Shown here: positions 1-12,221 of the stretch, one piece after another
Position numbering within the stretch: the stretch's first letter is position 1
Layout: the number at the start of each line of letters is the position of its first letter
Assembly: GCF_000346465.2 (NCBI RefSeq)
Contig: NC_034012.1
Span: 22,045,169 to 22,109,168 of the forward strand
Origin: Prunus persica
Lineage: Eukaryota; Streptophyta; Magnoliopsida; Rosales; Rosaceae
Direction: 5' to 3'
Length of the DNA stretch: 64,000 nucleotides
Program-made: the position numbers and the translations under genes
Notes under the pieces: generated by a model
Database searches by the model: none
Seen by the model: the letters and a program-made list of their open reading frames with translations, nothing else
What the model was told of the DNA's origin: nothing

Positions 1-1190
1 TTTGAATAGTTTGACTTGGTCAACCATTTTGACTTTGACAATTGACTTTGACTTTTGTATCTCAAGTTTCTTCTTCTTCATTTGTTCCTCTAACTACATT
101 TTTTTTTTTGTGCAATCCGTAGGTTCCATTCAGCGAGGCAGTGAGTTGTCTCAACTCTTCCAAATTGATTGTGAATTAAATCAAACCATTTAACTCTTCC
201 TATTAGCGAATGCCAATTATAATTGAACCTTACAAGACTTCCACAAACCATTATTTACATCTAGCAGTATGTCATGGCTACCCAAGCTAATAAGAAAAGT
301 TGAAGAACCTACTCAAGTTCGAATGACCGTGCTCCTTATTCACATTATTAGGTTATGGATGCTTATGTCAAAACCTTAATTTGAATTATCTTTCTATATG
401 ATTATCCTGGTTATGATTTGTAAACATCTTCTTTCAAATCATATCCATTACTTTGCACAAAGTTTTCATCAGTCATATCTCATGAGTATTCTCTATCTTT
501 ATTGAGAATAGTGATTCCTTGTTGTACATTCATTTGTCTATATGACTTTATTGAGAGTCCCAAAAACACCTTTAGGTCATGTTTTATAAGATAACTGTAT
601 AGTGCTCATGGTACCACTTGATGAAGAAAATGTGCTATATTTTGAAAAACTTATTAAGCCACAACCTAGATTAACCTTCTCCTTTTTGGTTCTCAAGAAA
701 AAGCCTCACAAATGTGGGACCTCTAAGTTCACCACACCAAGGAAGTGATGGAAGAGATGAGTGAAGCCTTGAGAGGAGTTGATGCTACTGAACTCTCTCA
801 AGGGGTGGCCGACCTTGGCTATGGAAGAGGAGAGCTTGATGGTTCTCTTCCTCTTCATACAAATAGCACAAAACCCACTCTTCTAAAGATGCAAAGCGTG
901 TATATATAGCCCCACAAGAAGGAAACCTAAGTCTCCCTGTAGGTAAGACCTGCCCTAGGGTCTCTATTGGGCCTCTTGAGCTTATGTTGTCATCCTACTA
1001 TGCTGACATATCTTAACTAGCCCAACGGGTCCAAACCCAATAAGCCTTGAGTCCGATTTTATAGTTTATGCTCAAACTACCCTTTTCCCGCATTCTCTTA
1101 ATTAATTTAATTTCTATTAAATTAATAAGTTAATTCCTATTAAATTAATAAGTTAATTCCTATTAAATTAATAAGTTAATTCCTATTTAT
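1..1190 (-). repeat. Degenerate copia-type LTR pieces (family D)
   Basis: Read on the minus strand, this stretch resembles the LTR-like sequences at about 8000-9474 and 34791-36490. Shared landmarks are a run of TTGAC/GTCAA motifs, the word TGTACAACAAGG, a TATA box and a GGTCGGCC/GGCCGGCC block. The block order differs from the other two copies: the TATA-side part (about 650-960) lies upstream of the GTCAA-rich part. Two partial LTRs or a rearranged one may therefore be present. No open gene is credible here; the 63-codon frame at the left edge lies inside this repeat. Confidence 0.55.
1111..1189. repeat. Tandem repeat, 23-bp unit, about 3.4 copies
   Basis: An AT-only-rich 23-bp unit (TTCCTATTAAATTAATAAGT plus TAA) is repeated head to tail just before the copia coding remnant. 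The copies are nearly identical, which suggests recent slippage or unequal exchange. Confidence 0.8.
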
Positions 1191-1213
1191 AGTCTTTAGG
1201 AATTTTACATGAA

Positions 1214-2960
1214 ACTACACCGCCATATTCTCTTGCATCTAATGGAGTAGCAGAAAGAAAAAAAAATCAAAATTACAATGATTTGACAAATGTTGTAATA
1301 ATTAATTTAGGTGCTCCTTCTAATCTTTGGGGTGAAGTGGTTTTAACTGCTTATTTTGTGTTGAACATGGTGCCACATAAGAAAACCAAAATTACACCTT
1401 TGGAGGTGTGGAAGGGCTATGAGCCGAACTTGGGATATTTTAAAGTGTGGGGTTGTTTAGCCTCTGTAAGGTTAACTGACCCTATAAGGCCTAAATTGGG
1501 TGCTAAAGCTTACTTGTGTTTTTCTTGGATATGCTTTAAATTTTACAACCTATAGATTTCTTGATATGGAAAATAATGTTATTATTGAATAAGGTGATGT
1601 TTTCTTTCCTGAAAGACAAATTTCCTTTTAAATCTAAAAATAGTGGGGGTCAACAAAATATTTTATCTTAGCCTAGTTTGTCTGCTCTTAGTTTACAAGT
1701 TGAAGAAAATATTGGGATTGAACCAAGAAGGAGTAAATGAACTAGAGTTCAAAAAGATTTTGGCTCATAATTTTTTTTAATGTTGGTGAAAATCAACTTC
1801 CTTACAAGAGGCTTTGTCATCACCTAATGCAATTATTTGGAAAGATGATGTGAATGATGAAATGAATTCAATAATTTCTAATAACACTTGAAAATTGGTG
1901 GATTTTCGATCAGGTTTTGAAACTATTGGGTGCAAGTAGGTCCTGAGAAAGAAACTCAAACAAGATGGAAGTATTGATAAATTTAAAGCCATACTTGTTG
2001 CAAGGGACTTTAAAAAAAGAAGTGATCTTGATGTCTTTATACTTTTTCTCCAATTACTAGAATAACATCCATTAGATTGTTGATTGATTTTTCTTCAATT
2101 CATGATTTGATTATTCATCAGATGAATGTGAAAACACTTTTTTGAATGGATAGATGAAGAAATTTACATGGATTAGTGCTAAGTTTTTCTTGAACCTGGC
2201 CAAGAACACAAAGTGTGTAAGTTATTAATGAAACAAAAAATTTGCTTACGAGCCACTTTGATATGAAAGATCTTGGTGAGCCTAATTTTATTTGGGTATT
2301 AGAATTACAAGAACTTGTGATGGTGTTTTTCTTGATCAATCACACTATATTGAGAAAACTTTGATAAAATATAATTTTATTGATTACAAGCATGTATCTA
2401 CTCCTTTGACTATAGCGTCCATTTATTTCCGATTGAAAATGAAAATGATGTGATAAATTAAAAGGAATATGCTAGCATAATCCTTTTAATTGAGATATGC
2501 GACTGATTGCACTCGACCTGACATAGCTTATGCAGTTGAAGTACCTAGCACTTTTATGAGTAAGCCAGGTAAAGAGCATTAGCATGCCATAGAAAGAGTT
2601 TAGAAATATATTCTTGGCACTAAAAATTATGGATTATTTTATAAAAAAAAATACCATCCAGTACTTGAAGGTTTTAGTGATGTTGAGTGGAACACTTTAT
2701 CAGATGATTCTCTTTCCACTACTAGATATATTTTTACATTAGGCGGTTGTGGTATTTGTTGGAAATCAAAGAAACAAATAATTATTGTAATTCAACAATG
2801 GAAGCTAAGCTCATTACTTTGGCTACAACTATTGAAGAAGCAAACTGGTTGAGAGTTCTATTGTGTGAAATCCCATTTTGGGAGAAGCCAATACCACCTA
2901 TTTTGATTATTTGTGATAGCACTGCTGCTATTGGTATGGTAAATAACTATTGTTATAATG
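1214..2960 (+). pseudogene. Decayed copia pol (integrase end, RT, RNase H start)
   Basis: Translated in shifting plus frames, this gives a copia polyprotein remnant. The end of the integrase appears near 1220-1550 (SNGVAERKN-like start, then the P-x-x-VWKGYEPNLGYFKVWGC region at 1390-1460). Reverse-transcriptase fragments follow at 1860-2480, then the late RT/RNase H region at 2580-2960 (YILGTKNYGLFY, then ATTIEEANWLRVLL). Many stops and frameshifts show it is inactive. A solo gypsy LTR inserted at 2966 cuts it, and the coding trace resumes at 5853, where LAMERV and SRGMGLKPI match the usual copia RNase H C-terminus. The domain assignment is firm; the exact clade is not known. Confidence 0.8.
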
Positions 2961-2965
2961 GTAAA

Positions 2966-3716
2966 TGACAAGACCCAACCCGGATTCTCTCTCAGAATTC
3001 GTGAAGAGCCCTGCTTCTAGTCCGACATCAGGCAGATGTCGAACCCACTTTACTAAAAAGCCCTTAGCCCCAATTTAAACTGATAAACTATTCGACTTCT
3101 ACCCAAATTTTGATAGAATCTCCCCTGTAACTGGAATATTTCCCAATTTAAAGTACCTGCAAAACAAGTGCCAAAATAAACCCAACTTCCAGCGTGCACA
3201 AAGCAAAGGCACGCACAACAGTTAAGACTACTGAAATGGGCTTCATGCCCTCTACCTAATCTCAAAATGAGCATGCATAGCAACTAAAGATTAAGTTTAC
3301 AACCCAGGGAAAAATAAAATGTATAGAGTGATAGTAGCACACTACTATGGAGCGGATAATGATGATGCCTTGACGTAGTGGTCTCAACCTCAGCTATCTA
3401 GAACCTAGGGGGAGGGGCAAAACAGAAAATGTGAGTGGACAAAAACAAGCGTTAAACACCATTTGTATTCAACATAAATAACCCTTCAATTTTAGAAAAT
3501 AATATGAACTTGTTAATTTAAAATATAATCATCAAAAGCCAAGATCCTTTTTCCCGCAACTATACTCTTGTAAAAATACAATATGCTAAGTAATTTTTCA
3601 AATATCCAATCTCAATTCCGAACTTCATTTCAAATATTCATACCTGTGCAGAGTACTCCCAATGCACATGCTCAAGCAACCTCAACCTGAAAATAAATCC
3701 ACATATACCAATATAC

Positions 3717-3747
<31 letters not shown>

Positions 3748-5847
3748 CGTTCACCACATCAAGATATGTACCAGGGGAAAAATCCAACTGGGGGATTGTT
3801 TGTTCTCAACCACATATCGGGATCCTGCATCTTACATGTGGCTAGGGATGAGCAGTCCAACTGGGGGACTATTGCTCCCTAACACGTACGCCGGGACTTA
3901 CATCACATGTGCGGCTGAATCCAGTCATACGCGTAGACTAACATCCTAACACACCTCCCGAAAAGTATATGTATGCCCTGATGGGTCCCAAAGACCAACT
4001 TTAATTCTTTTCCATAATTCCATCATCCTTTCCATATCGAACGAGGGGAATATACAATAAATGGTGTGTAGTCACATAAATCCCATATCCCAAAATATAT
4101 CCAAATTCCATAAACATAACCAATATCATCATAGTCCGAAACCCAAATCCATATACTTTAATAATAATAATAATAATAAAAATCCCTGAAAATCCCATAT
4201 CACATTGTAAAACCAAGACTAGCCCGATAATAAAATCTCATAATCTCATTAAGCCAAAATAACCAATTTTCCAATCAAATCACGTTTATGCAAGCAATTC
4301 TATGTTTGAAAAATAATTTTCATTTAAAAACAAATGTTCACTCACAACAAGTCCAAAGCTAGCTCAACTGTGAGCGAGTTCCTCCTGAGCGATAGATTGC
4401 GTCTGGGTACCTATTTGAGAGAATAAACGGACTTAATTAATAAACGTACCCATTAATGAACTTTAACTCAAAACTCTAGTTCCCGGGTCTCAAAGTGTGC
4501 CCAACCCTTAAGAAGGTTTATAGGGTCATTCTAGCACTTCTCGAAGGATGAGACGGTCTCGGAAGACTCACGATCAACCGAATGGTCAAACTTTCCATAT
4601 TGGTTAATCAGGCCCGTGGCACCCACGACCTCCGATTTTCAATCCGAAAGTTCCTATAGGTCCAACAACGTCTACTGATCAAGTTTCAAAGATTTGTCTC
4701 AATTGAGCGGTCGAATCTAAGCCAATTGCACGATCGGACAGAAATCGTTTCGCCTATTTAGAATCATTGATTCGAAGTATCCGAGACTCCGATTCTCGAT
4801 CCACAAGTTTCTACTTGATCCTAGAGATACATGGAATAACATACTTGAAATTGGAACTGATCGAACGGTCCAAACCTATCGAACCCAAATATCGCATAAT
4901 GAACGCGATATTCTTTCGATAGTCAAAAGATAATCAAATTCAAATATGAGCATACTATCATGCTCAGGACGATGTGGGGATCATTCTAGGTTTGAAAACA
5001 AGTCACCGGCACAAAACCCACCCTTCGCCACGCGCCACCGCAGACTGGGTGTCTTGAGAAAATTTCGACTACGGACAATCTCAACCAAAACAAGCAATAC
5101 ATATACCAACACGTTCAAACTAACATAGGGAACAAGTTTTGTTCTTGAATCAGGACCAAAAAGTGAACGGAAATAGATGAAAACACGACCGAACCTTTGG
5201 CCCTATATTGGTGTTTTGACAAATTCCTAAAACTTCAAAATTAACCCAAACTAACTACATAAACAGGTAGAGCACAATGAGGGGATGAAGTTTCATACCT
5301 GGTTCGACGATTTTGGCCATTGGAATCGCACGAACACCGCCGGTGAGGAAACGAGGGTTTCGCTCGGTTCTAGCCCAAAATCGGGACCAATCTTAGAGTT
5401 TTGAAGGTGGAAATGGATATGGATATGTAGAGGAGGAAGAGACGAATGTTTTGTGGGTCGTGGCATAGCCGGGGGTGGCCGGACTGAGGAGAAAACTTAG
5501 GCCAAATAAGCTGTCTCTTTGGCGAAGGATGAGAGGGTTGCACGAGAGAGGAGAGAGATAGAAATTCCAAAAAAAAGGAATATGATCTATTACTTAAATT
5601 GGAACTTTGCAATATTTACGATTGTGCCACTACACCGTAGATAATAACTTCTTTGTTTTAACTCCGAATTGAGCCTGCCGCGTGTCTACAAACTCGTATT
5701 CACGAGCTCTACGCAACAGTGCTACTTAATTCTCCAAATTCCTTTCCGAACAAAAAGTGACTAAAGTACCCCTACTCCCAAGGGCAAAAAAGTAATTACA
5801 CAATTAAATAATTAAATAAAAATAATTTGTTGGATTGGGGTGTTACA
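2966..5847 (-). mobile_element. Solo LTR of a gypsy element, TSD GTAAA
   Basis: The segment begins TGACAAGACCC and ends GGGTGTTACA. It is flanked by the perfect 5-bp direct repeat GTAAA at 2961-2965 and 5848-5852. Its start and end resemble the LTRs of the gypsy element at 21541 (TGACAGGACCC ... GGTCATTACA), so it is a diverged relative in the same orientation. No internal region is present, so it probably formed by LTR-LTR recombination. It lies inside the RNase H region of a copia pol remnant. Short ORFs within it are not genes. A short AT/AC microsatellite lies at about 3717-3749. Confidence 0.9.
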
Positions 5848-5852
5848 GTAAA

Positions 5853-6520
5853 TCTAGAACCTATAAGAAGAAAATACAATATTGTAACCAAGACCTTGGC
5901 AATGGAAAGGGTCTGAAATACATCAAGGGGGATGGGATTGAAGCCCATACAATCATGAGCCATGTCTGAGGTTACCATAGTTGGTAATTAGAGATCCTAA
6001 GAAATGAGTTCAGTGGGAAAAACGAATCATATGATGGTTGTTAAGCGATGCACTATTTGTTTGCTCATCCTTGTGGTGTAAGTGCATCAATCGTGTAATG
6101 TTGTTGGCGGTTGAGTTTATTTAAACTCTTAATAAATAATGTAGCTCGTATGAGTGGGATGTCATACTTACAAGAGCATCCTTAACAGATTTTACGTATA
6201 TGAGTGCGAGAGTGAGGCCGCTCTCTCTTGTTCTCAAATTACACTCATTGAAACCAAGATCAGCACAAGGTCGTAACGTGCTAGCTATTGAAGCTCGTTT
6301 CTACACATGAATTCTTATGTGTGAGCAGTAATTCTTATTTTCCCTTAAGAAGTTGTAGTTCAAGTCTGAGACCACTAACTTTGGAGTAGGAATTATTGTT
6401 TTACTAACGGAAATTCAATGCCGAGTCACACCTTCATAATGCATAATGATTCGTCTTTGGATGGTATTTTCTAATTTTGTTTGTTTTCCAATTTTTTTTT
6501 AGTACAATCGATTGGGGGAG
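5853..6520 (+). mobile_element. 3' end of the copia element interrupted at 2960
   Basis: The end of RNase H (SRGMGLKPI in frame near 5915-5945) is followed by several hundred bases of degenerate downstream sequence. A purine-rich GGGGGAGGGGG tract near 6513-6524 could be a polypurine tract. The left part is collinear with the coding remnant before the solo LTR. The right boundary is not resolved. Confidence 0.55.
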
Positions 6521-6889
6521 GGGGTTTACACAAATCTTCATTGGGTACCTGGAGGTTTCAAATCTCTACCCACATGGGTGGTTTGTACAAACAGTGTTGA
6601 GAGTGCTTGAGTAGTGGAACAATTTTAATGATAGGTCAGTATTAATTTTGAAAATACAAATGTTAGATGAGAAAAGGTTGGTTGAGTGATGGGCGAGTAG
6701 ATGGAGTAGTTGCACTGAGGAGAGTGAAGAAGCTTCAGGTGGCACTCAAGTGGGCTCAACTTTTACCTTCCGTGTGGGCCCATTTGGGCTCAAGGGGTTC
6801 TATCTAGGTCTATAAATTTGGAGACCTCTCTAGCAAGGCCTCGTCATTTAGAGCCCGAAATCAATGCCATTGGGGATGCCTTATTGGTC
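6521..6889. other. No gene seen; possible LTR remnant
   Basis: This stretch follows the possible copia polypurine tract and could belong to that element's 3' LTR. I found no matching 5' copy in the window and no coding potential. Confidence 0.3.
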
Positions 6890-7970
6890 TTAGGCTATAT
6901 ATTTGAGATCCCCATGGTGGTTGAGTCCCAAATATAGGCCCCAATGAGGAAGGCCTAAGTTCCTACTCACTACTAGTAAAATAGGAAAAGACAAATCCCA
7001 AAATGGAGTCATTCCAACGACTCGATCACATCCAATCCAACAAACAATAATAAGTGAAACTCCAAGTGTCAATCAAACGATTAGATTTTACGAATCCGAG
7101 CAATACCGTTGTCCTTGTAGCAACAAGGGGTAACTTTGGGTCGAAAAAGACCTACCATCGCTGCATGGCCTAAGTTCCTACATACTCCTAGTATAACAAG
7201 AAACAACATATCCCAAAATGGGGTGGATCCAATGGTCCGATCACATCCAATCCAATGACCTTAATAGGAGAAACTTCAATCTTCGATCGAACAATTGGAT
7301 TTTGCGAATCTTAAAATAGCGTTGTTCTCGAGACAAAAATAGGGTAATTCTGAGTCGAAAATGCACCACTACTAGGTGGCCCATCCACTGCCACACAATG
7401 GTTCTTGGGCGGTTTTCGATGACGAAAAAACTCCAAATTACCGGTCAACTCTTACACCAAAAGATCAAGCACGATGAGAGGGACAACTTTAGTTCTTAGG
7501 TGGACAGAAAACAATGACAAAATTGGTTGAAAAAGCATAAAATCGTGTAGTTGATCTGAGCTTTTTGAGCTCCCATTGATTGGTATGGCCACCAATTGGC
7601 TCGGGTAAGGTAGGGGTTTTGAAGAAGGGGAGAGAGACGAACCTTCAACAATAAAAATGTTAGAGAGCAGTGGTATGAGCAAGCAGAATGACGACAATGA
7701 AGGTTTTAGTTCATGGTGGCCGTTGGCTAGGTTGTTTCCCGATTTGAACTTGCTCACTACGACGCTCTCTGAGGTCGGTAGTTTGAGGAAAAAGATAAAA
7801 GAGGTGATGGATAGTATTTTCCGACCAAGACAGTGGCAGTTGTGGCTTCACAATGGCATTTATCACCAATTAAGACAGCCGCAATGGGATAGGGTGCTGT
7901 TTGTGCGAGAGAAATGAGGGAAAGAAGGGGGTATGATCAAATTTTTAGTCTTAAATTACAAAAATACCTT
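6890..7970 (-). repeat. Gypsy-type LTR fragment
   Basis: The landmarks match the middle and later part of the gypsy LTRs at 2966 and 21541: repeated 'ACGATTGGATTTTGCGAATC'-like words, then a segment rich in CGG/GGC and GAGAGA words before a short AT-rich tail. The ends are missing. It contains an internal tandem duplication (see 6952-7382). Overlapping ORFs on both strands at 7452-7917 look like chance frames in this repeat. Confidence 0.5.
6952..7382. repeat. Tandem duplication, about 215 bp per copy
   Basis: Two adjacent copies both start with GGCCTAAGTTCCTAC (about 6952 and 7167). They share the words ATCCCAAAATGG, CGATCACATCCAATCCAA and AGTCGAAAA in the same order. Many substitutions separate them, so the duplication is old. 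Confidence 0.75.
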
Positions 7971-7999
7971 TAGCAAACAAATCCTCCTAACTTAATCAC

Positions 8000-9474
8000 C
8001 AAACTCTGATTTGAATGATACATATGCAATAAAGTGGCAAGTCCATGGATTACGATACATATGGAAAGCAATCTAAAGATGTTAGATTCACGAGACCTTT
8101 CCATTATGATATATTAAATCCTAAAATGTTTCTAGTCATAGGATCACCAATTGGACAAATGGTGATCCTCAAAGACTGGTACACACTATGTCTACTCAAT
8201 CGAGAGAATGACTAGTCTCAAGTTATTCGTGTAGAGACATTGAGACGATGTGTAGTTGGTCAATAAAGATAGAGTTCACTAAATGTGATCGACCAAGAAT
8301 TCTTCTATGGTTGTTTGACTCAAAAGTGTCAAAAAAGTTCACAATTATCTTGTGGACGAGTCGTTTATCTTTGAGATCATTATATGATTATATAGAGAGA
8401 TATGGCTTAAAGGCAATCATCGGGACATCTGAAAAGTTTACAGAGGCATGTGAATGTACAACAAGGAATCTCTACTCTTAGTATAAAGAGTGAACACTTT
8501 AGAGATATGATTTGTTAAATCTTTTGCCAAAGTATCGGATAGGATTGCAATAGGAAAGTTTGTGATCTCGTCCAAGTGAATCATATAACCTAGAAATGTC
8601 GCATTGGGGATTTGACACAAGTTAATCGTATTCCGATAATGTGACATAGAGTATTGTTAGAAAATTACCAGATTGCATTACAATTACAATTGACTAGGTT
8701 CTTCAATGAATTCTATTTAGCTTGGGTAGCCATGACATGCTGCTAAGTGTCACTCATGGCTTGTGGAAACCTTGTAAGGTCTAATAACAATTAACCTTCA
8801 CTAATAGGGAGAATTGAATGATGGGATTCAATTCATTCTCGGTTAAGAAGGAATCAGACTTACCCATTGCCTAGCTAATTATAACCTATAAGATCGCACA
8901 CCAAAAAGGAATAGATTGAGAAATAAAAGAGAGAAATATGCCTTGGTCAAAGTCAAACTCAAGGTCAAAGTCAAAGTCAAAATCAAAGGTCAACGTTGAC
9001 CCAACACTTTACGTGGTCAACAAGGATTGATTGGGACCAATACTTGTAAGATAAGATTAATGACTTAAGTCATTAAACAAATTAGAATAGTTTATCTTAA
9101 ACAATTAAAGTTATTGAACTTAATTAGGTCCCGTGTGACTTCAAGAATTAAGAATTGAACCATAGGATTTTAGACATATATGACATGTTAAGGTATAAAT
9201 GTGCCGGACCAAAAAGGCCCAAAATTAAGCCACCAAAGGGAGGATGCAACACACATGTGGACCTCAGTCCAGATGTGTCACAACATGAGTCTATATATAT
9301 ATGATGCCATAGCACCATTTCATTTTAGGGTTTTCAAGTTGGAAAATTGGAAGAGAGGAAACATCACTTCTCTCTCAAGTTCCCCTTGGCCGGCCACTTT
9401 GGTGAGCAAGAGCTAGCACTCTTGTACTCTCCCAAGTTCTCAATCTCTCATCTCCATCCATCCTTGGTGAAGAG
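8000..9474 (+). mobile_element. Copia-type LTR, family D; continues after 13131
   Basis: This is collinear with the LTR-like segment at 34791-36490: GTACAACAAGGAATCTCTAC, the CACTAATAGG(G/A)AGAATT block, then a GTCAAAGTCAAAG array (8941-9002), a TATA box (9291-9303) and a CCTTGGCCGGCC block (about 9385). It is broken at 9474 by another solo LTR. What looks like its continuation starts at 13131 and fades by about 13420. The left end is not defined. Confidence 0.6.
8941..9002 (+). promoter_or_regulatory. GTCAA/TTGAC array inside family-D LTR
   Basis: At least six GTCAA words (TTGAC on the other strand, the core of the plant W-box) occur in about 60 bases, including an inverted GTCAACGTTGAC. 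The array lies about 290 bp upstream of a TATA box in the LTR. Related arrays are at about 1-60 and 35705-35780. Binding of WRKY factors is inference from the motif only. Confidence 0.5.
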
Positions 9475-10593
9475 TGTTTGACAAAATTTCCTCCTGGGAG
9501 AATATTCAATGAAGATTCTCTCTCCTCTTGATTGTCTTCTTCCTCGAACCTTACAAAATAATGGCGATCAATCGGAGAACACTGTTGTGGTGTTAGCTGA
9601 TGGGTATATTTTATATTATATATTTAACCCCATTCTTAGTATATTTTGGTTAATATTTTGGAAGAATTTTGATACTTTGAATTATATTTCCAATATAGGA
9701 CTTTCGAATTCCTCTGGAGCAAAACATAATCATATGGACGAATTTTGGAGTAATTTCAGTTGGAGGACGTTCATAAGTCACTTAGCTTGATCGTGTCAAA
9801 ATTTCAGACTTTTCTACCAAGTGGTTATTTTCTGGCAATAAAATAAATGTGTAGTGTGCGGTGCTGGAATAATGACGTTTTGGGCTTTTATTGCATTTTT
9901 GGAGCCCAAGATGACCTCGGATGGGTTTGTGGCCTTCTAGAGAAGTGTTCAGAATATTGTTATCTTTAAAAAAAGCTATCTTGGGCCAGATTTGGAGGAG
10001 ATTTGAGGCCAAAACGTGGCTGGACCGATTTTTGGCAGATTCTCCTAATCCAATTTGGACTTTATTTCCTAGCATTATTTATTTTAATTAGTTTCCTTGT
10101 GGGGATAGAAAAGCTGTACATTGGCAGCTAGGTTTTAAGGGGGCATTTAAGCTCTTTCTCACAACAATTTTGGGGGACTTCTTTTTGGATTTTGGAGCAA
10201 TTGCTAGGGTTTTGGGTTTTTGCGACTTTCAGGTGTTTTCATTCTTATTCATTCGAATGATATTTTCTTGGATTTCAGTTATGAATTTGCATAACTAATT
10301 TTTTTTTGCTAGAGTGAAGCCTTGAACCTTAGCATGAATATGTAATTTTTATTTAATTGCTTATGATTGAGTGCATGCCTACTTTGAATTGTTAATCACT
10401 GTTTTAAACTATATAATTGTCTTAATGCCTGATCACCATTAGGATCTTTAGAAAAGTAATTGGATGCAATTTTGGTCGGAAGGTTCCGTGAAATTGATGC
10501 TAGCTTCTTGTGATTAATAATTGTAATTTCACTTAAGATGAACACCACGTCTTAAGGGTTGCATGGTTTTTCAAAGGGTTTTTACAAAACTTA

Positions 10594-12221
10594 GGGCCAA
10601 TTTGGCATTGTTGTGCTGTGAAAATAATCACTGTCATATTTGCTGTGAGAGAAAGCAGTTTGGTGTTTGGTAAACTTTTTGTTAAAAGTGATGTTGGTAC
10701 AATAATCAGTTTATAAGTGTTTGGTAAATTTTGTGTAAAAGTGCTGTGAGCTGTGTCTAATGACTAAAAAGGGCATATGTTGAAATTTCTTTTCTATTCA
10801 ATTGTTTGGTAAAAAGAAAAGCAATTTCATTTTCACTTTCACTTATATAATTCTTGTATTTAATATGTTTTCTAACCTTAACACCTAAAAATTATTTTAA
10901 TCATAAAATAAATAAAGTATTATGTTAAAATTGTTAAATCATTGCAATATTTAGGTGCTATCAATAATAAATAGTAAATAAAAATAAAACCATGAACGAA
11001 ATGAGATTTCAAGTTAAAAGAGAAGACAATGAAATGCTCAACTTCCTTCCAATAGTAAAAGTCACATTCTCTTATTGCCTTCAATACTCTTTTTTTTCCA
11101 CTTGCTAATGAGTCATGAATTTTTTTCTACTTGTAAGATACAATAATAAACTATCAAATATAAGACAGTGTCTCCCTTCTCTGCTCATTAAAACGTGATT
11201 TGGAGGCACAAGATTCCCCTTCATAGCAATGTGAAAGTTTCAATGCATTAAAAGATTGAACTCGTCGTCATCGGTCACCACTACATAGTCATATCCAAGA
11301 GAACTCCCACAAGCTTGAAACTCATCAATCTCGCCCCGGGCAACTTGGATTCCAACCAACACATTTGCCCCAGTTTCACCCTATTGCAAGTGTTCTTTAA
11401 CCAAGTCACTTTTTGTGAGATTGCAAGTCTTGAGTCGAGAAGACTCCAGGTGCTCTTGCATTTCTTTAAGTTTAGAAGCTTTGTGCACACCAACACTGCA
11501 CATGATATAAAAGGATAAAGAAATATCTAAAGAAAGTTCTATGTATTCCTAATTCCAAGTAAAAAGATTTTGTTTATAGGAAACAAAACAGTCATAAGTA
11601 AACCCATCTTAACCACATAAAAGAAATTGGCAGCAAATTTGGAAAAAATAATGTCAGTAAAACCTAAAAGATGTCAGAATTATATCTGTATTTAAATTCA
11701 CTGATATTCATTAGGCCCACCTGTCAACCAAAGTGATTCAGTTCACACCATGAAGAACACTTCAATTGGAAAGCGAAAAAGAAAAAAACAGTTGACCAAG
11801 GCACCATCAGAATACCAGTTCACAATAATGTTTAAAGCTCCCAGGCTCCTCTGGCATAATAGTTGCGAGTACAACCACTTCAATTTATCCAACAAGGGAA
11901 AAAAAATGGAGGAAGAATGGAAGAGAAAGAGAAGAGTGCTCTGTGGTGTGGGAAGGAGAAGACGCTCGAAGAAGAGAACCTGAAATCATATTGGGGTATT
12001 TTTCGAAATTTTGTAATTTTCATTAAACCTAGCGCCTCCTCAAATCTGATTATCATATAATCAGAAATTGAAAGCAGTCCATTAGTAGCTTTCATTTATT
12101 GCTTTCTCCCACAACAATTTTTAATAATAAGTTATTTTCTCATAGGTTACCAAACGGGCTGAGCTTCCCAAAATTTTTAAAAATCACTTATCACCCCAAA
12201 TAAGCAATACCAAACAGGCAC
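10594..12221. mobile_element. TIR element (PIF/Harbinger-like) carrying captured gene exons
   Basis: The termini are GGGCCAATTTGGCATTG at the left and, as reverse complement of the right end, GTGCCTGTTTGGTATTG. TTA flanks both sides (10591-10593 and 12222-12224). A 3-bp TTA duplication with GGGCC-like ends is typical of PIF/Harbinger (Tourist-type) elements. No transposase frame is present, so it would be non-autonomous. Its middle (about 11240-11870, minus) holds exons of a threonine deaminase-like gene. The sequence outside those exons is AT-rich and probably belongs to the element. The superfamily call rests on TSD length and terminal bases only. Confidence 0.75.
11240..11869 (-). pseudogene. 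Captured fragment of a threonine deaminase gene
   Basis: Three exon-like pieces occur in order on the minus strand. Piece 1 (about 11869-11816) reads ATIMPEEPGSFKHYCEL and ends at a GT donor. Piece 2 (11720 to about 11673) follows a TTGACAG acceptor and reads VGLMNISEFKYRYNSD. Piece 3 (11495-11240) follows a TGCAG acceptor, reads VGVHKASKLKEMQ..., contains NVLVGIQVARGEIDEF and ends LLMH-stop. These match the ACT-type regulatory C-terminus of plant biosynthetic threonine dehydratase (isoleucine pathway), including its LLMH end. A block expected between KEHLQ and GETGANV is missing and an in-frame TAG sits there, so it is not functional. Retained splice sites point to capture of genomic DNA rather than a processed copy. 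Confidence 0.8.

Noticed and set aside
3717..3749. Possible regulatory TATA array
   Set aside because: A simple AT/AC microsatellite inside a solo LTR; no gene follows.
7452..7917. Overlapping 101- and 86-codon ORFs on opposite strands
   Set aside because: They lie in a gypsy LTR-like fragment and have no recognisable protein features.
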